Shown: positions 33,902 through 42,496 of the stretch, piece by piece | How the letters are laid out: every line of letters starts with the position of its first letter | Numbering within the stretch: position 1 is the first letter of the stretch | Source of the DNA: Niastella vici | GTDB taxonomy: Bacteria; Bacteroidota; Bacteroidia; Chitinophagales; Chitinophagaceae | DNA length: 64,000 nt | Assembly (NCBI RefSeq): GCF_002077945.1 | Contig: NZ_LVYD01000013.1 | Span: 62,001-126,000, forward strand | Direction of reading: 5' to 3' | The notes under the pieces: model-generated | Databases searched by the model: none | What the model was told of the DNA's origin: nothing | Seen by the model: the letters and a program-made list of their open reading frames with translations, nothing else | Made by a program: the position numbers and the translations under genes

Positions 33902-35410
33902 ATGGCAGATAACAGAAACATCCGTCAGGAGTTATACGACCGCATCCGCGAAAGTTCAAAAGACGAAGTGGTACTCGAAGAAATGAAGCGTATGGGCTTT
34001 TGGGCCAAAGATGAAAATGGACCAACTATTCCCGAGCTACTGATAAAAAAGGAAGTGGAGCTGAACAGGGAGTTGAATAAGCTGTACGAAGAAAAGCGGA
34101 AATACCAGAACCGGGAAGCTGTATTAAAAGAAATGCGGCTGAAGCGGATGGCAGAAAGCCGGTTAAAACGGGAAGAAAATAAAAAGAAAAAAGAGCTGGC
34201 CCATCTTGAAAGAGCCGAGGCCTGGAAAAAGAAAAAGGATACAGCGATCATTTACCTGGGCGAAGGCGTTTCGGTTGGGTTAAACAATACCGATAATAAC
34301 CTGGCGGCTTTACAAAAACATAACCTGCCGGTTTTTAATAATGAAAATGAACTTGCCAACGCCATTGGCATTCCTTTAAAAGAACTGCGCTTTTTATCAT
34401 TCAACCGGAAAGTATCTACCGTATCGCATTACCGTAAATTTTATATTCCTAAAAAATCGGGTGGCAAACGGCTGATCTCTGCGCCCATGCCCCGGTTAAA
34501 ACAGGTACAGTACTGGTTACTGGAGAATATCTTTAATAAAATTGCGGTTCACCCTGCGGTGCACGGCTTTGCGCTGCACCGTTCTATTATCAGCAATGCA
34601 CAACCGCATGTTGGCAAAAGCGTAGTGGTGAATATTGACGTAAAGGACTTCTTTCCTTCCATCCATTACAAACGGGTAAAAGGGCTATTGCAACAATTAG
34701 GATTTGCAGAGAAAATAGCGGTGATCATGGCTTTGTTGTGTACCGAAGCAGTGACAGAAGAAGTGGAGATCGATGGCAGGAATTATTTTGTACAAAAAGG
34801 GAACCGGGTATTGCCACAGGGCGCGCCAACCTCGCCGGCCATTACCAATATTTTGTGTTACAAGCTCGATAAACGCCTGCAGGGACTGGCCACACAAACC
34901 CAATGCAGCTTTACCCGTTATGCCGATGATATCACTTTCTCATTCAATAATGAAACTACCAATGCGCAACAATTGGTATGGCGCATAAAGAAAGTGCTGG
35001 CCGATGAAGGCTTTACTGTACATCCCGATAAAGTGCGCATTATGCGTAAAGGCGCCTGTCAGGAAGTAACGGGTGTGGTGGTAAATGAAAAGTTAGGGAT
35101 CAGCCGCAAAAAATTACGTCAGTTCAGGGCCGTATTGCACCAGTTAAAAACAAAGGATGCCGCTGAGCTCAAATGGGGCCATGGCAACCTGGCCAGCGCA
35201 GTAACCGGTTATGCCAATTTTGTAAAAATGATAAAACCGGTACAGGGCGCTGCTTTGCAAAATACGATCGTAACCCTGTTGCAAACAAACCGGCTGCAAT
35301 ATCCGCTGGCAGTAACCTCTTCTAAAAAGAATATACAAACGCCACCTGCGCAAAACAACGATCCTTCTGCCAAAAAAGACGATGATAAGCCCTGGTGGAA
35401 TGTAGTGTAA
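33902..35410 (+). CDS. Retron reverse transcriptase
   Basis: 502 residues from the ATG at 33902. A GTG at 33842 keeps the frame open, but it overlaps the a2 arm of the ncRNA, so the ATG is preferred. Residues 1-115 are a charged extension with MGFWAKDENG and a long Lys/Glu/Arg helix. The RT core then shows the retron-specific NAQPH (NAxxH, 232-236), the catalytic Asp in NIDVKDFFPS (Asp246), PQGAPTSP (305-312), YADD (340-343) and the retron VTG motif (389-391). It would extend the 2'-OH-primed msr-msd RNA into multicopy single-stranded DNA. A Lys/Asp-rich tail ends PWWNVV. The gene ends at a hairpin terminator. Confidence 0.93.
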   Translation: MADNRNIRQELYDRIRESSKDEVVLEEMKRMGFWAKDENGPTIPELLIKKEVELNRELNKLYEEKRKYQNREAVLKEMRLKRMAESRLKREENKKKKELAHLERAEAWKKKKDTAIIYLGEGVSVGLNNTDNNLAALQKHNLPVFNNENELANAIGIPLKELRFLSFNRKVSTVSHYRKFYIPKKSGGKRLISAPMPRLKQVQYWLLENIFNKIAVHPAVHGFALHRSIISNAQPHVGKSVVVNIDVKDFFPSIHYKRVKGLLQQLGFAEKIAVIMALLCTEAVTEEVEIDGRNYFVQKGNRVLPQGAPTSPAITNILCYKLDKRLQGLATQTQCSFTRYADDITFSFNNETTNAQQLVWRIKKVLADEGFTVHPDKVRIMRKGACQEVTGVVVNEKLGISRKKLRQFRAVLHQLKTKDAAELKWGHGNLASAVTGYANFVKMIKPVQGAALQNTIVTLLQTNRLQYPLAVTSSKKNIQTPPAQNNDPSAKKDDDKPWWNVV

Positions 35411-35440
35411 ATGACCTGATACCTAAAGCAACCATACATA

Positions 35441-35474
35441 AAAAGAGCCCCGTTATTAGCGGAGCTCTTTTTTC
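35441..35474 (+). terminator. Intrinsic terminator after the retron RT
   Basis: AAAAGAGCCCCG pairs with CGGAGCTCTTTT with one mismatch, then a T-run. It closes the WGR-SWIM-ncRNA-RT unit. Confidence 0.85.
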
Positions 35475-35493
35475 ATTTGAGAGCATAGCAGTA

Positions 35494-38151
35494 TTAATGT
35501 CCCAGCTTGATGAGCTTGATAGTCTCTTTAATATTACCCTGTTTTACTTCGAGATAATAAACACCGGGCAAATAGTTGTTACCCAGGAAGAATAAGCCGG
35601 TTGAAGGCAATCCATTCCTTAATTCAACCAACATGCCTGCATTGTTGGTAACAGACAGGCTTAATGGCTTGGGTGATGTGCTCAGTGTCATGATCACGAA
35701 CCGACCAGGTGATGGGTTCGGGAATGCTTTTACCGTTAAAACGCCATCATCTTGGCCGGGGAACAGCGGCACGGTAACCACCGTGGATTGAGTAGTGGCG
35801 TTACCGGCGCTATCGGAAGCCGTAATGGCGATAGTGTATATCCGGTCTTTATTAATATGGGTGCGCTCGGCCAGCAACTTAACATGGTGTTCATCAACCA
35901 CAACCCAATCGGGTTCCTGGTTGCCAAAGCCCTGTTCGTTGCAGGTAACAGCTAATGAAGAAGCAACGGCGCCACAATTATCAGTAACCGTATAATCGAT
36001 GGTAACATCACGCAACTTATGATTGGGCGGCCATAATTGGCTGGGTGTTGCAGATACATTCGTGATCAATGGACTTTCAGTATCGTTCACCACTATGGTA
36101 TAGCTGTAAGCAGCTGCGTTGCCGGCATGGTCAGCTACCGTCCAGGAAACCAGGGTAGAGCCTTTGGGGAACAGCACACCGCTTAAAGTACTGCTTTGAA
36201 CAGGAGCAGTTGCAATACCATTGGTGGTTAAGGTATAGGAATACAACAGGCTGTCGTCACAATTATCGGTGGCCGTAATATCGAGCTGGTTGCCTGCGGT
36301 GTAAGAACAGACAGCAGAATCGGTGGAAAGTATAATGGTGCCGCCGTTTGCCACGGTAAGTACCGGTGCATTGATAACCGGCGCCTGGTGATCAACTGTT
36401 TTTACCAGGAAGCTACAGGTATCGGCATTACCACCGGCATCGGTTGCAATGAGGATGATCGGTGTATCCTGTTGGCCATTAAGCACGCTGCCCGCTGCCG
36501 GTAGTTGTGTAATGATAACTGTTGAAGAAGCCTGCACCACAGTTTGCTGCGTGAAATCGGGCAATACGGCCGAGCAGGAGGCGTTCAACACCAGCATGGT
36601 ATCGTGCGGGCATTCAATAACCGGCGCCAGGTTCGAAACGGTATTGGAGGCGGCGCTTTCATTATGAAAACGGTCGGTGGTTGTTACCGCGTAATAATAA
36701 GTGGTGTTGGGCGTACCTGATTTGTCGGTATAACCAGTGGTATCGTTGGTGGTAATGTACAGCATGTTTTCGGCCGGGCTGGTATCAATGACGGGGTTGG
36801 TTGACCGGTACACAACAAATTGCCAGGCCTTGTTCAATTCGTCGCTGGCAGCCGGTTTATTCCATTTTAAAACAACAGAATCGTTACCATATTTAACAGC
36901 GGTTACATCGGTAGGTTTATCGGGTGCAATGCTGTCGCGCCAGGGCATATTAGGCAGCAGGGCGGGTTTGTTATAAAAATATAAACGCAGCGAATCACGG
37001 AAGCCCAGTTTGGTAGTACTGCGCAGGCTATTGGTATTGTAAACCGCTTCGCCATATACATTAGAAAGCGACCGGTTCAACCGTACTTCATTAGGGATCA
37101 TCGACGGATTGGCCCAGTTGGTGCCCTGTGCCGGATCGTTTACTTTATAACCTGCCAAACCAATATAGATGTGGCGGCCATAGGCATTGTTATTCCACCA
37201 GGGAACTACAACGGCGTAGTTGGCGCCGGCCTGGCCAATGTACCAATATACCTGCGGACATAAATAATCAATCCAGCCCATTTGTAGCCATTTGCGGGTG
37301 TCGGCATACAGGGAGGTATAGTGTTCCAGCCCACTGGTAGCGGAACCTATTGCCGGATTGGTGCTGTTGCGATAAATGCCTGAAGGCGATACCCCGAATT
37401 TTACCCAGGGTTTTATGGTTTTGATGCTGTCGTACACCCTTTCGATCAACAGGTTCACATTGTCGCGGCGCCAGTCGGCCCGCACGGTAAAACCACGGGG
37501 ATCGGCATTGTAGGTGGAGTCATCATTGAAAGGCGTTACGCCGGTTCCGGGTGGCGAAGGATAAAAATAATCGTCGAAATGAATACCATCTACATCATAA
37601 CGATGTACAATATCTGTGATAACCCTGGTAACGTAATCACGCACGGCCGGGATGCCGGGGTCGAGGATGCGCAGGGTGCCCTGGCTAAGCAACCATTCAG
37701 GGTGCGTTTTGGTAACGTGATTGGCGGCAAAGCCCGGGATGCTGGCTGAACTGCCTGCGGCGCGGTATGGGTTTAGCCAGGCATGAAATTCAATACCCCG
37801 CTTATGACATTCCTCAATGGCAAACTGCATGGGGTCCCAATACGGATCAGGCACCTTGCCTTGTGTACCGGTAAGGTCGGCCGACCAGGGTTCAATACCA
37901 CTGGCATACATGGCATCGCACTGGCTGCGTACCTGAATAAACAGGGCCGTTAATCCGGTGGCTTTGTGATGATCAAGAATGGTTAGTAAAGCGGCACGTT
38001 GTTGTGCCGGGGTTTGTGTGCGGCTGGGCCAGTCGATATTGGTATATGTGGCAATCCAGGCCCCTCTGAATTCGCGTTTGGGTGCATTTTGTGCAACTCC
38101 CGAAAAACATAGAATACAGGTTAGAAAAAGAACTTGTAAATGTTTAAGCAT
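35494..38151 (-). CDS. GHL10 family glycosyl hydrolase-like protein with T9SS sorting domain
   Basis: 885 residues. A signal peptide (MLKHLQVLFLTCILCFSGVAQ) precedes a GHL10 (DUF187) domain starting at REFRGAWIATYTNIDWPS and including GIEFHAWLNPYRAAG, VRDYVTRVITDIVHRYDVDG and FDDYFYPSP. Some members of this family act on cell-wall or surface glycans; the substrate is unknown here. A fibronectin-III-like domain (about 410-510) and HYR-type Ig-like repeats (to about 790) follow. The last ~75 residues (FPNPSPGRFVIMTL to LPGVYYLEVKQG) are a type A sorting signal for type IX secretion, so the protein is exported and likely attached to the cell surface. It ends at its own strand's 3' edge, convergent with the retron RT. 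Confidence 0.9.
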   Translation of the reverse strand: MLKHLQVLFLTCILCFSGVAQNAPKREFRGAWIATYTNIDWPSRTQTPAQQRAALLTILDHHKATGLTALFIQVRSQCDAMYASGIEPWSADLTGTQGKVPDPYWDPMQFAIEECHKRGIEFHAWLNPYRAAGSSASIPGFAANHVTKTHPEWLLSQGTLRILDPGIPAVRDYVTRVITDIVHRYDVDGIHFDDYFYPSPPGTGVTPFNDDSTYNADPRGFTVRADWRRDNVNLLIERVYDSIKTIKPWVKFGVSPSGIYRNSTNPAIGSATSGLEHYTSLYADTRKWLQMGWIDYLCPQVYWYIGQAGANYAVVVPWWNNNAYGRHIYIGLAGYKVNDPAQGTNWANPSMIPNEVRLNRSLSNVYGEAVYNTNSLRSTTKLGFRDSLRLYFYNKPALLPNMPWRDSIAPDKPTDVTAVKYGNDSVVLKWNKPAASDELNKAWQFVVYRSTNPVIDTSPAENMLYITTNDTTGYTDKSGTPNTTYYYAVTTTDRFHNESAASNTVSNLAPVIECPHDTMLVLNASCSAVLPDFTQQTVVQASSTVIITQLPAAGSVLNGQQDTPIILIATDAGGNADTCSFLVKTVDHQAPVINAPVLTVANGGTIILSTDSAVCSYTAGNQLDITATDNCDDSLLYSYTLTTNGIATAPVQSSTLSGVLFPKGSTLVSWTVADHAGNAAAYSYTIVVNDTESPLITNVSATPSQLWPPNHKLRDVTIDYTVTDNCGAVASSLAVTCNEQGFGNQEPDWVVVDEHHVKLLAERTHINKDRIYTIAITASDSAGNATTQSTVVTVPLFPGQDDGVLTVKAFPNPSPGRFVIMTLSTSPKPLSLSVTNNAGMLVELRNGLPSTGLFFLGNNYLPGVYYLEVKQGNIKETIKLIKLGH

Positions 38152-38361
38152 GATGGTTAGTTTTGCAGGTATTGCCGAATTTACGGCCTATGTTGCAAAA
38201 GTTTGCGATATTTCGGGACTTTATAGCCGCAAAAACCTGCAGTCGAGCGCCATCTAACAATTATTTCATCTGATGATATTATTTTGTTTGGCCAGATGGA
38301 CGATTCATGCAGTGCCCTAATTTTGTGGAAAGCGAAAAGCTGATCAGGTAAGCCAATTTAT

Positions 38362-38787
38362 ATGCAAAGAAAAAAAGTTGATGTTGATGTTATCATGGAT
38401 GTGCTGGAGGCGCTGCTGGAAGCGCAGCCGCATTCTACGTTTGTGCAAAGCCTGTATCGTCAGTATCAGGAGCGTGGTGGATTGAGCAAAAAACAATTGG
38501 AAGGATTATATAATAAGTCACTGAAGGTAAATTCTATTCCGGCCAATAAACTGGCTACGCTCGAAGCAGTGATCCTGAAACGGCCTACCCGGTATAAATC
38601 GGCGCCGCCACCACCCAAACCGATGTATGAGAAAGACGAGCGTATTGGGCAAATGATGGAAGCTATACTTGCCAAATATCCACAGCACAAACGGGTGCTT
38701 TTCTTAAAAGCGAAATACGACAATAACGAAACGCTTACGCCGGCTGAGATCCTCGAGGTTGAGCGGTTCACTAAAGTATTAAAGTAG
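38362..38787 (+). CDS. Hypothetical helical protein with an internal duplication
   Basis: 141 residues. Two similar helical units can be seen: residues about 8-50 (VIMDVLEALLEAQPHSTF, FVQSLYRQYQERGGLSKKQLEGL) and about 95-138 (GQMMEAILAKYPQHKR, VLFLKAKYDNNETLTPAEILEVERF). They align as [L/I]-x-x-[M/L]-[L/E]-A-[I/L]-L-x-x-x-P-x-[H/S]-x-x-x-[V/F] followed by [G/E]-x-L-[S/T]. A basic, Pro-rich linker (RPTRYKSAPPPPKPMYEKD) joins them. No enzyme motif, signal peptide or membrane segment. Function unknown; conserved small Bacteroidota proteins of this sort exist. Confidence 0.7.
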   Translation: MQRKKVDVDVIMDVLEALLEAQPHSTFVQSLYRQYQERGGLSKKQLEGLYNKSLKVNSIPANKLATLEAVILKRPTRYKSAPPPPKPMYEKDERIGQMMEAILAKYPQHKRVLFLKAKYDNNETLTPAEILEVERFTKVLK

Positions 38788-38793
38788 TTATTC

Positions 38794-38850
38794 AGTTATT
38801 AAGTTGTTGAGTTTGGTTTCGGCCCCACGGGTTTAAACAACTCAATAACT
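38794..38850. terminator. Bidirectional hairpin between the helical protein gene and ndpA
   Basis: AGTTATTAAGTTGTT (38794-38808) pairs with AACAACTCAATAACT (38836-38850), one mismatch in 15. Convergent genes flank it. Confidence 0.65.
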
Positions 38851-38868
38851 TACGAACTAATGAACTTA

Positions 38869-39915
38869 CTAACTTTCCTCATCGAAGTACAACTTGTAAT
38901 ATTTCTTACCACTCATTTCATCAACGCCTTTCTCTATAAGGTCACGGCGGCCATGAATGTATACATGGAAGTTCTTGTCGAGCTTTAATACGGTTTTAAA
39001 TGCACGCTGTTGTTGCTTTACTGCCGATACGTGTATGGCGAATTCATCCTGTATTTCGAAGTTGCGTGAGGATTCAAAATTCTTTTTATAGTCCATGAAA
39101 GTATCAACCACTTCCTGGTGATGAATAACCTCATTGGTGAATTCTTCAATACTGAAATTCTCCTTGGTTTTGAAGTATTCCATAGAGCGGTTCAGCATAT
39201 CGATCTGGTCGCTTTTCGATACATCGAATTTCTCTGCGTACTCATTAGTGATAAAGCTCTTGCAAAGGCTCAGGTATTTATCGGTATGGTGGTAGCTGTC
39301 GGAATAGGGCGTAACCTGCAGAAAGTCGGTGACCCAGTATTGGGCATCGTTTTGTTTATTGGTGGCATCTACCACACAGGCTTTAAAGCCTTCATTGGTA
39401 TTGGTGTGGAAGATAAGACAGCCTTTATCGAGCTTATTAATGTTCACGCCCTCTTCATGTATAACTTCCCAGCTTTGGCCATGTTGAAATACCTTCAGGA
39501 AGGTTTCTTTGGTTTCCGACTTGAACAGACCGACCGCCCTGATAAAATCACCTTCAAACGGCACATCTTCAAACAACACCACATAAAACTCCCCTTCTTT
39601 TACTTTTACATGGGTCGATTTGCTGTACAGGAATTGAGCCAGTAATGCAGACTGCTGGGTAAAGCTGTCGCGGTCTTCGAAGATCTTGCGCACAAAAGCG
39701 TATACCTCATTCATATCCAAATCACTGAGATGGGTAAAATGGTATAATTCATTCTCGTTAAAGGGGCCCAGGAAATATTTGGTAAGGAGAGCCCTTACTA
39801 TATCATCATTGAGGGTAAGCGGGTTAACGGAAAGCTTTAAGTCTTCCCCGCGGGATGGATTACCTACTTTATGCACAATAACCTGTTGCAACTGTACGCT
39901 GTCAATGCCGGTCAT
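38869..39915 (-). CDS. 37-kDa nucleoid-associated protein family (NdpA/YejK)
   Basis: 348 residues of the NdpA/YejK nucleoid-associated family. The opening DSVQLQQVIVHKVGNPSRGEDLKLS and the following FLGPFNENELYHFTHLSDLDMNEVY match the family N-terminus. The middle includes GVNINKLDKGCLIFHTNTNEGF and DAQYWVTDFLQVTPYSDSYHHT. Members bind the nucleoid; their role is poorly understood. Cytoplasmic. It lies close to the defence island but on ordinary-looking sequence. Confidence 0.88.
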   Translation of the reverse strand: MTGIDSVQLQQVIVHKVGNPSRGEDLKLSVNPLTLNDDIVRALLTKYFLGPFNENELYHFTHLSDLDMNEVYAFVRKIFEDRDSFTQQSALLAQFLYSKSTHVKVKEGEFYVVLFEDVPFEGDFIRAVGLFKSETKETFLKVFQHGQSWEVIHEEGVNINKLDKGCLIFHTNTNEGFKACVVDATNKQNDAQYWVTDFLQVTPYSDSYHHTDKYLSLCKSFITNEYAEKFDVSKSDQIDMLNRSMEYFKTKENFSIEEFTNEVIHHQEVVDTFMDYKKNFESSRNFEIQDEFAIHVSAVKQQQRAFKTVLKLDKNFHVYIHGRRDLIEKGVDEMSGKKYYKLYFDEES

Positions 39916-40051
39916 AACCTTTTTTTGAGGCCGCGAAGATAAGGTTAGGACGCTACGGAACGCTACAATTTTCCCCGGCCCGTTCCTTATGTTGATAATT
40001 TTTAATTTGCAACGAATAGGTATGACCGCTTGTCTTTAAATAAAGGACCAA

Positions 40052-40735
40052 ATGAAATACCTTCTATCCTTGTTGATAGCCACGTTGTTAGTGATAGCGT
40101 CCTGCAAAAAAGACCATGATGATGGCATCCCGGCAGGGGAAGATTATGGGTGTATTGATCAGATGTTTATTAAGACAAAAGACCATACCATTAACAGCGC
40201 CGATGTGCCCACCGTTGATAAGCTGTTTTCAGCCAATCGAATAGATAATAGTAAGTTCCGGTATTACCAGTATAAGCGCGACTCGGTTGCAATCGGTCCT
40301 CCATATACAATCGTTGACAGAAAGTTGATATGGGTAGAGCAGTTTGATCGCGACCGGCGCGTTTTTAATGGAGATCAGATTTTCCAATTTTATAATGACA
40401 CCTTTAACTCTGTAGGTTGGCACACTATAGGTTACAACTGGGTGAACGTATCGAATCTGGATACTATTCCCAGGATGTCGTTAGCACGGGTAAGAAGGCT
40501 GTTCAGACATGACCTGGAAAAGTATTTTCCTACCGACAGCAACGCTCAGCGCATTGATTATAGCGATACTTGTTTCATTGCTGAATTTGGATTTTATAAA
40601 CAATTAGCAGATAAATACTATACCGCCAAATTTTATAAAGCCTGGCGGGTGTTCAAGAAGAATAGCGTGAATGACCGCCCGGCAGGTTACTATGACGATG
40701 AAACCGGCAGGCAGCTCTCATTCTATCTTTTCTAA
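40052..40735 (+). CDS. Hypothetical lipoprotein
   Basis: 227 residues with a classical lipoprotein signal: MKYLLSLLIATLLVIASC with Cys18 in the lipobox VIASC, followed by KKDHDDG. The mature part is rich in aromatic and charged residues (KFRYYQYKRDSVAIG, LARVRRLFRHDLEKYFPTDS) with no recognised domain. It would be tethered to a membrane and face the periplasm or cell exterior. It converges on paaE with just 6 bases between stop codons. Function unknown. Confidence 0.75.
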   Translation: MKYLLSLLIATLLVIASCKKDHDDGIPAGEDYGCIDQMFIKTKDHTINSADVPTVDKLFSANRIDNSKFRYYQYKRDSVAIGPPYTIVDRKLIWVEQFDRDRRVFNGDQIFQFYNDTFNSVGWHTIGYNWVNVSNLDTIPRMSLARVRRLFRHDLEKYFPTDSNAQRIDYSDTCFIAEFGFYKQLADKYYTAKFYKAWRVFKKNSVNDRPAGYYDDETGRQLSFYLF

Positions 40736-40741
40736 TAAAAC

Positions 40742-41830
40742 TTATTTCACATCAAAATCAATCACAATCTTTTCACTGCGCGGGTGGCTTTGGCACGTAA
40801 GAATATAACCGGCATCCACTTCTTCCTGTTCCAGGGCATAGTTGGTATCCATATCTACCCTGCCTTCCAGTAATTTGGCTTTACAGGTGCTGCAAACGCC
40901 GCCTTTACAGGAGAAGGGCAGATCGGCGCCTTGCTGCAGGGCAGCTTCCAGTATGGTTTCGCCATTGTAGGGAAGCTCAAAGTCAAAAGCAATGCCATCG
41001 AGCTTAACCGTGATCCTGCTTTTTTCAGTGTTGGCCTCTTCTTTTCCGGTTTCCGGCTTCCTGCTTCTGACTTCCGCTTTTTCGCCCGGGGTGGTGAACA
41101 GTTCAAAATGAACCCTCTTTTTTTCGATCCCCTGCTCCTGCAGCCAATCCTTAACGGTAAAGATCATTTGCTCGGGGCCGCAAATGAAAATATCATCCAT
41201 ACCAGGCACATCGATGAGCTTTTCGGCCAGCAGGCTTATTTTTTCTTTGTCAATTCTTCCCGAATAAATAACGGCATCGGTTTGTTCACGGCTTAGCAGA
41301 AAATGGATGGCCAGCCGGTTCATGAATTTATTCTTTAATGCCTCAAGCTGTTCCCTGAAAATAATGCTGTTCCTGTTCTGGTTGCCGTATACCAGGGTGA
41401 AGGAGCTACCGGGTTCGGTTAACAGCGTGGTTTTAATGATAGAGATCACCGGCGTAATACCGCTGCCGGCTGCAAAGGCCAGGTACTTTTTATTATGCGC
41501 GGGGTTAAGCTCTGTAAAGAAAGTTCCGGTGGGCGGAAGCACTTCCACCACATCGCCTTTTTTCAACATATTATTGGCCCATACAGAGAACCTGCCGTAA
41601 GGCGCTTTTTTAATAGCTACGCGCAGTTCATTATCGGTAGGACAGCTGCAGATAGAATAGGAACGGCGTACCTCCTCGTTATTGAGCACGGTGCGTAACG
41701 TAAGGTTTTGCCCGTGTTTGAACTGGTAAGCGGTTTTGAGCTCATCAGGCACCTCAAATGCGATAGATACACAATCGGGGGTTTCTTTTCTGATATCAGC
41801 AATCGTCAGTTGATGAAAATGCGTAGCCAA
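40742..41830 (-). CDS. paaE: Phenylacetyl-CoA epoxidase reductase subunit PaaE (ferredoxin-NADP reductase type)
   Basis: 362 residues. An FNR-like FAD domain (RRSYSICSC, about residues 54-62) and an NAD-binding part (YLAFAAGSGITPVISIIKT, then FICGPEQMIF) are followed by a C-terminal 2Fe-2S ferredoxin domain with CKGGVCSTCKAKL and a fourth Cys in ILTCQSHP. It passes electrons to the PaaABC epoxidase that opens phenylacetate breakdown. The usual paaA, paaB, paaC and paaD genes do not follow. It lies 21 bases downstream of a tetR gene and is probably co-transcribed with it. Other Fe-S oxygenase reductases share this domain order, so paaE is favoured, not proven. Confidence 0.82.
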   Translation of the reverse strand: MATHFHQLTIADIRKETPDCVSIAFEVPDELKTAYQFKHGQNLTLRTVLNNEEVRRSYSICSCPTDNELRVAIKKAPYGRFSVWANNMLKKGDVVEVLPPTGTFFTELNPAHNKKYLAFAAGSGITPVISIIKTTLLTEPGSSFTLVYGNQNRNSIIFREQLEALKNKFMNRLAIHFLLSREQTDAVIYSGRIDKEKISLLAEKLIDVPGMDDIFICGPEQMIFTVKDWLQEQGIEKKRVHFELFTTPGEKAEVRSRKPETGKEEANTEKSRITVKLDGIAFDFELPYNGETILEAALQQGADLPFSCKGGVCSTCKAKLLEGRVDMDTNYALEQEEVDAGYILTCQSHPRSEKIVIDFDVK

Positions 41831-41851
41831 TGGCGAAATTTTAGTGAAATA

Positions 41852-42451
41852 CTATGATTGTTTACGAAGGCCATCTACCAGTATCTGCACCATATTATCT
41901 TCCAGTACTTCCCCGGCAATTTTCTTTTTGCTTCGATGCCATGATTCAATGCCACTAACGGCATGCAACATAATGAGCACGGCGGTGGGGGCATCAATTG
42001 GCTTGATCTCTCCTTTGCGGATACCATCTTCAATGATGGAAGCAATGCGTTGACGGTAAGCCCGGCGCTGGGTTTGCATGTTCGATAAGTAAGGATCAGT
42101 GAGGTGTTTCCACTCCCGGTCACTTACATATACTTCTTCATAATTCTCCAGCATTTGCTTTATATGGAAACGAAGGATGGCCTGAATTTTTTCAATGGCA
42201 GTTTTATTGGGAGTGGCATCCACTTCCTCAATCTGCGACATGAAATTGTTAGCTGTTTTAAAACAGATCTCCTGCAGGATCTCGGCTTTTGAACTAATGT
42301 GGTTGTACAAACTGGCAGCCTCAACACCTACATGTTCGGCCAAATCGCGCATGGAGGTGGCGCTGAAACCTTTTTCGCGGAACAGCTTGGCTGCTTTGGC
42401 GATGATTACGTCTTTCCTGGTACCGTTCCTGTTTCTTTTAATTTTAGCCAT
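41852..42451 (-). CDS. TetR/AcrR family regulator (PaaR-like)
   Basis: 199 residues. The N-terminal helix-turn-helix reads RKDVIIAKAAKLFREKGFS followed by ATSMRDLAEHVGVEAASLYNH (about 12-50), the standard TetR form. The helical ligand-binding half follows. It is directly upstream of paaE on the same strand. A palindrome sits within its own promoter (42481-42496), consistent with self-repression relieved by a phenylacetate-CoA-type ligand. The ligand is inferred from the neighbour. Confidence 0.85.
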   Translation of the reverse strand: MAKIKRNRNGTRKDVIIAKAAKLFREKGFSATSMRDLAEHVGVEAASLYNHISSKAEILQEICFKTANNFMSQIEEVDATPNKTAIEKIQAILRFHIKQMLENYEEVYVSDREWKHLTDPYLSNMQTQRRAYRQRIASIIEDGIRKGEIKPIDAPTAVLIMLHAVSGIESWHRSKKKIAGEVLEDNMVQILVDGLRKQS

Positions 42452-42464
42452 ATGAATGGGGGGT

Positions 42465-42496
42465 CAAAGATAATGAAAATGCTAACATTTGTTAGC
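42465..42496 (-). promoter_or_regulatory. tetR promoter with embedded operator
   Basis: The -7 box TATCTTTG (minus strand, 42472-42465) matches TAnnTTTG. A near-palindrome, GCTAACA-TT-TGTTAGC (42481-42496), lies just upstream in the spacer region. Its core CTAACATTTGTTAG resembles the PaaR site CNAACGNNCGTTNG known from Thermus, with G/C replaced symmetrically by A/T. Confidence 0.6.
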
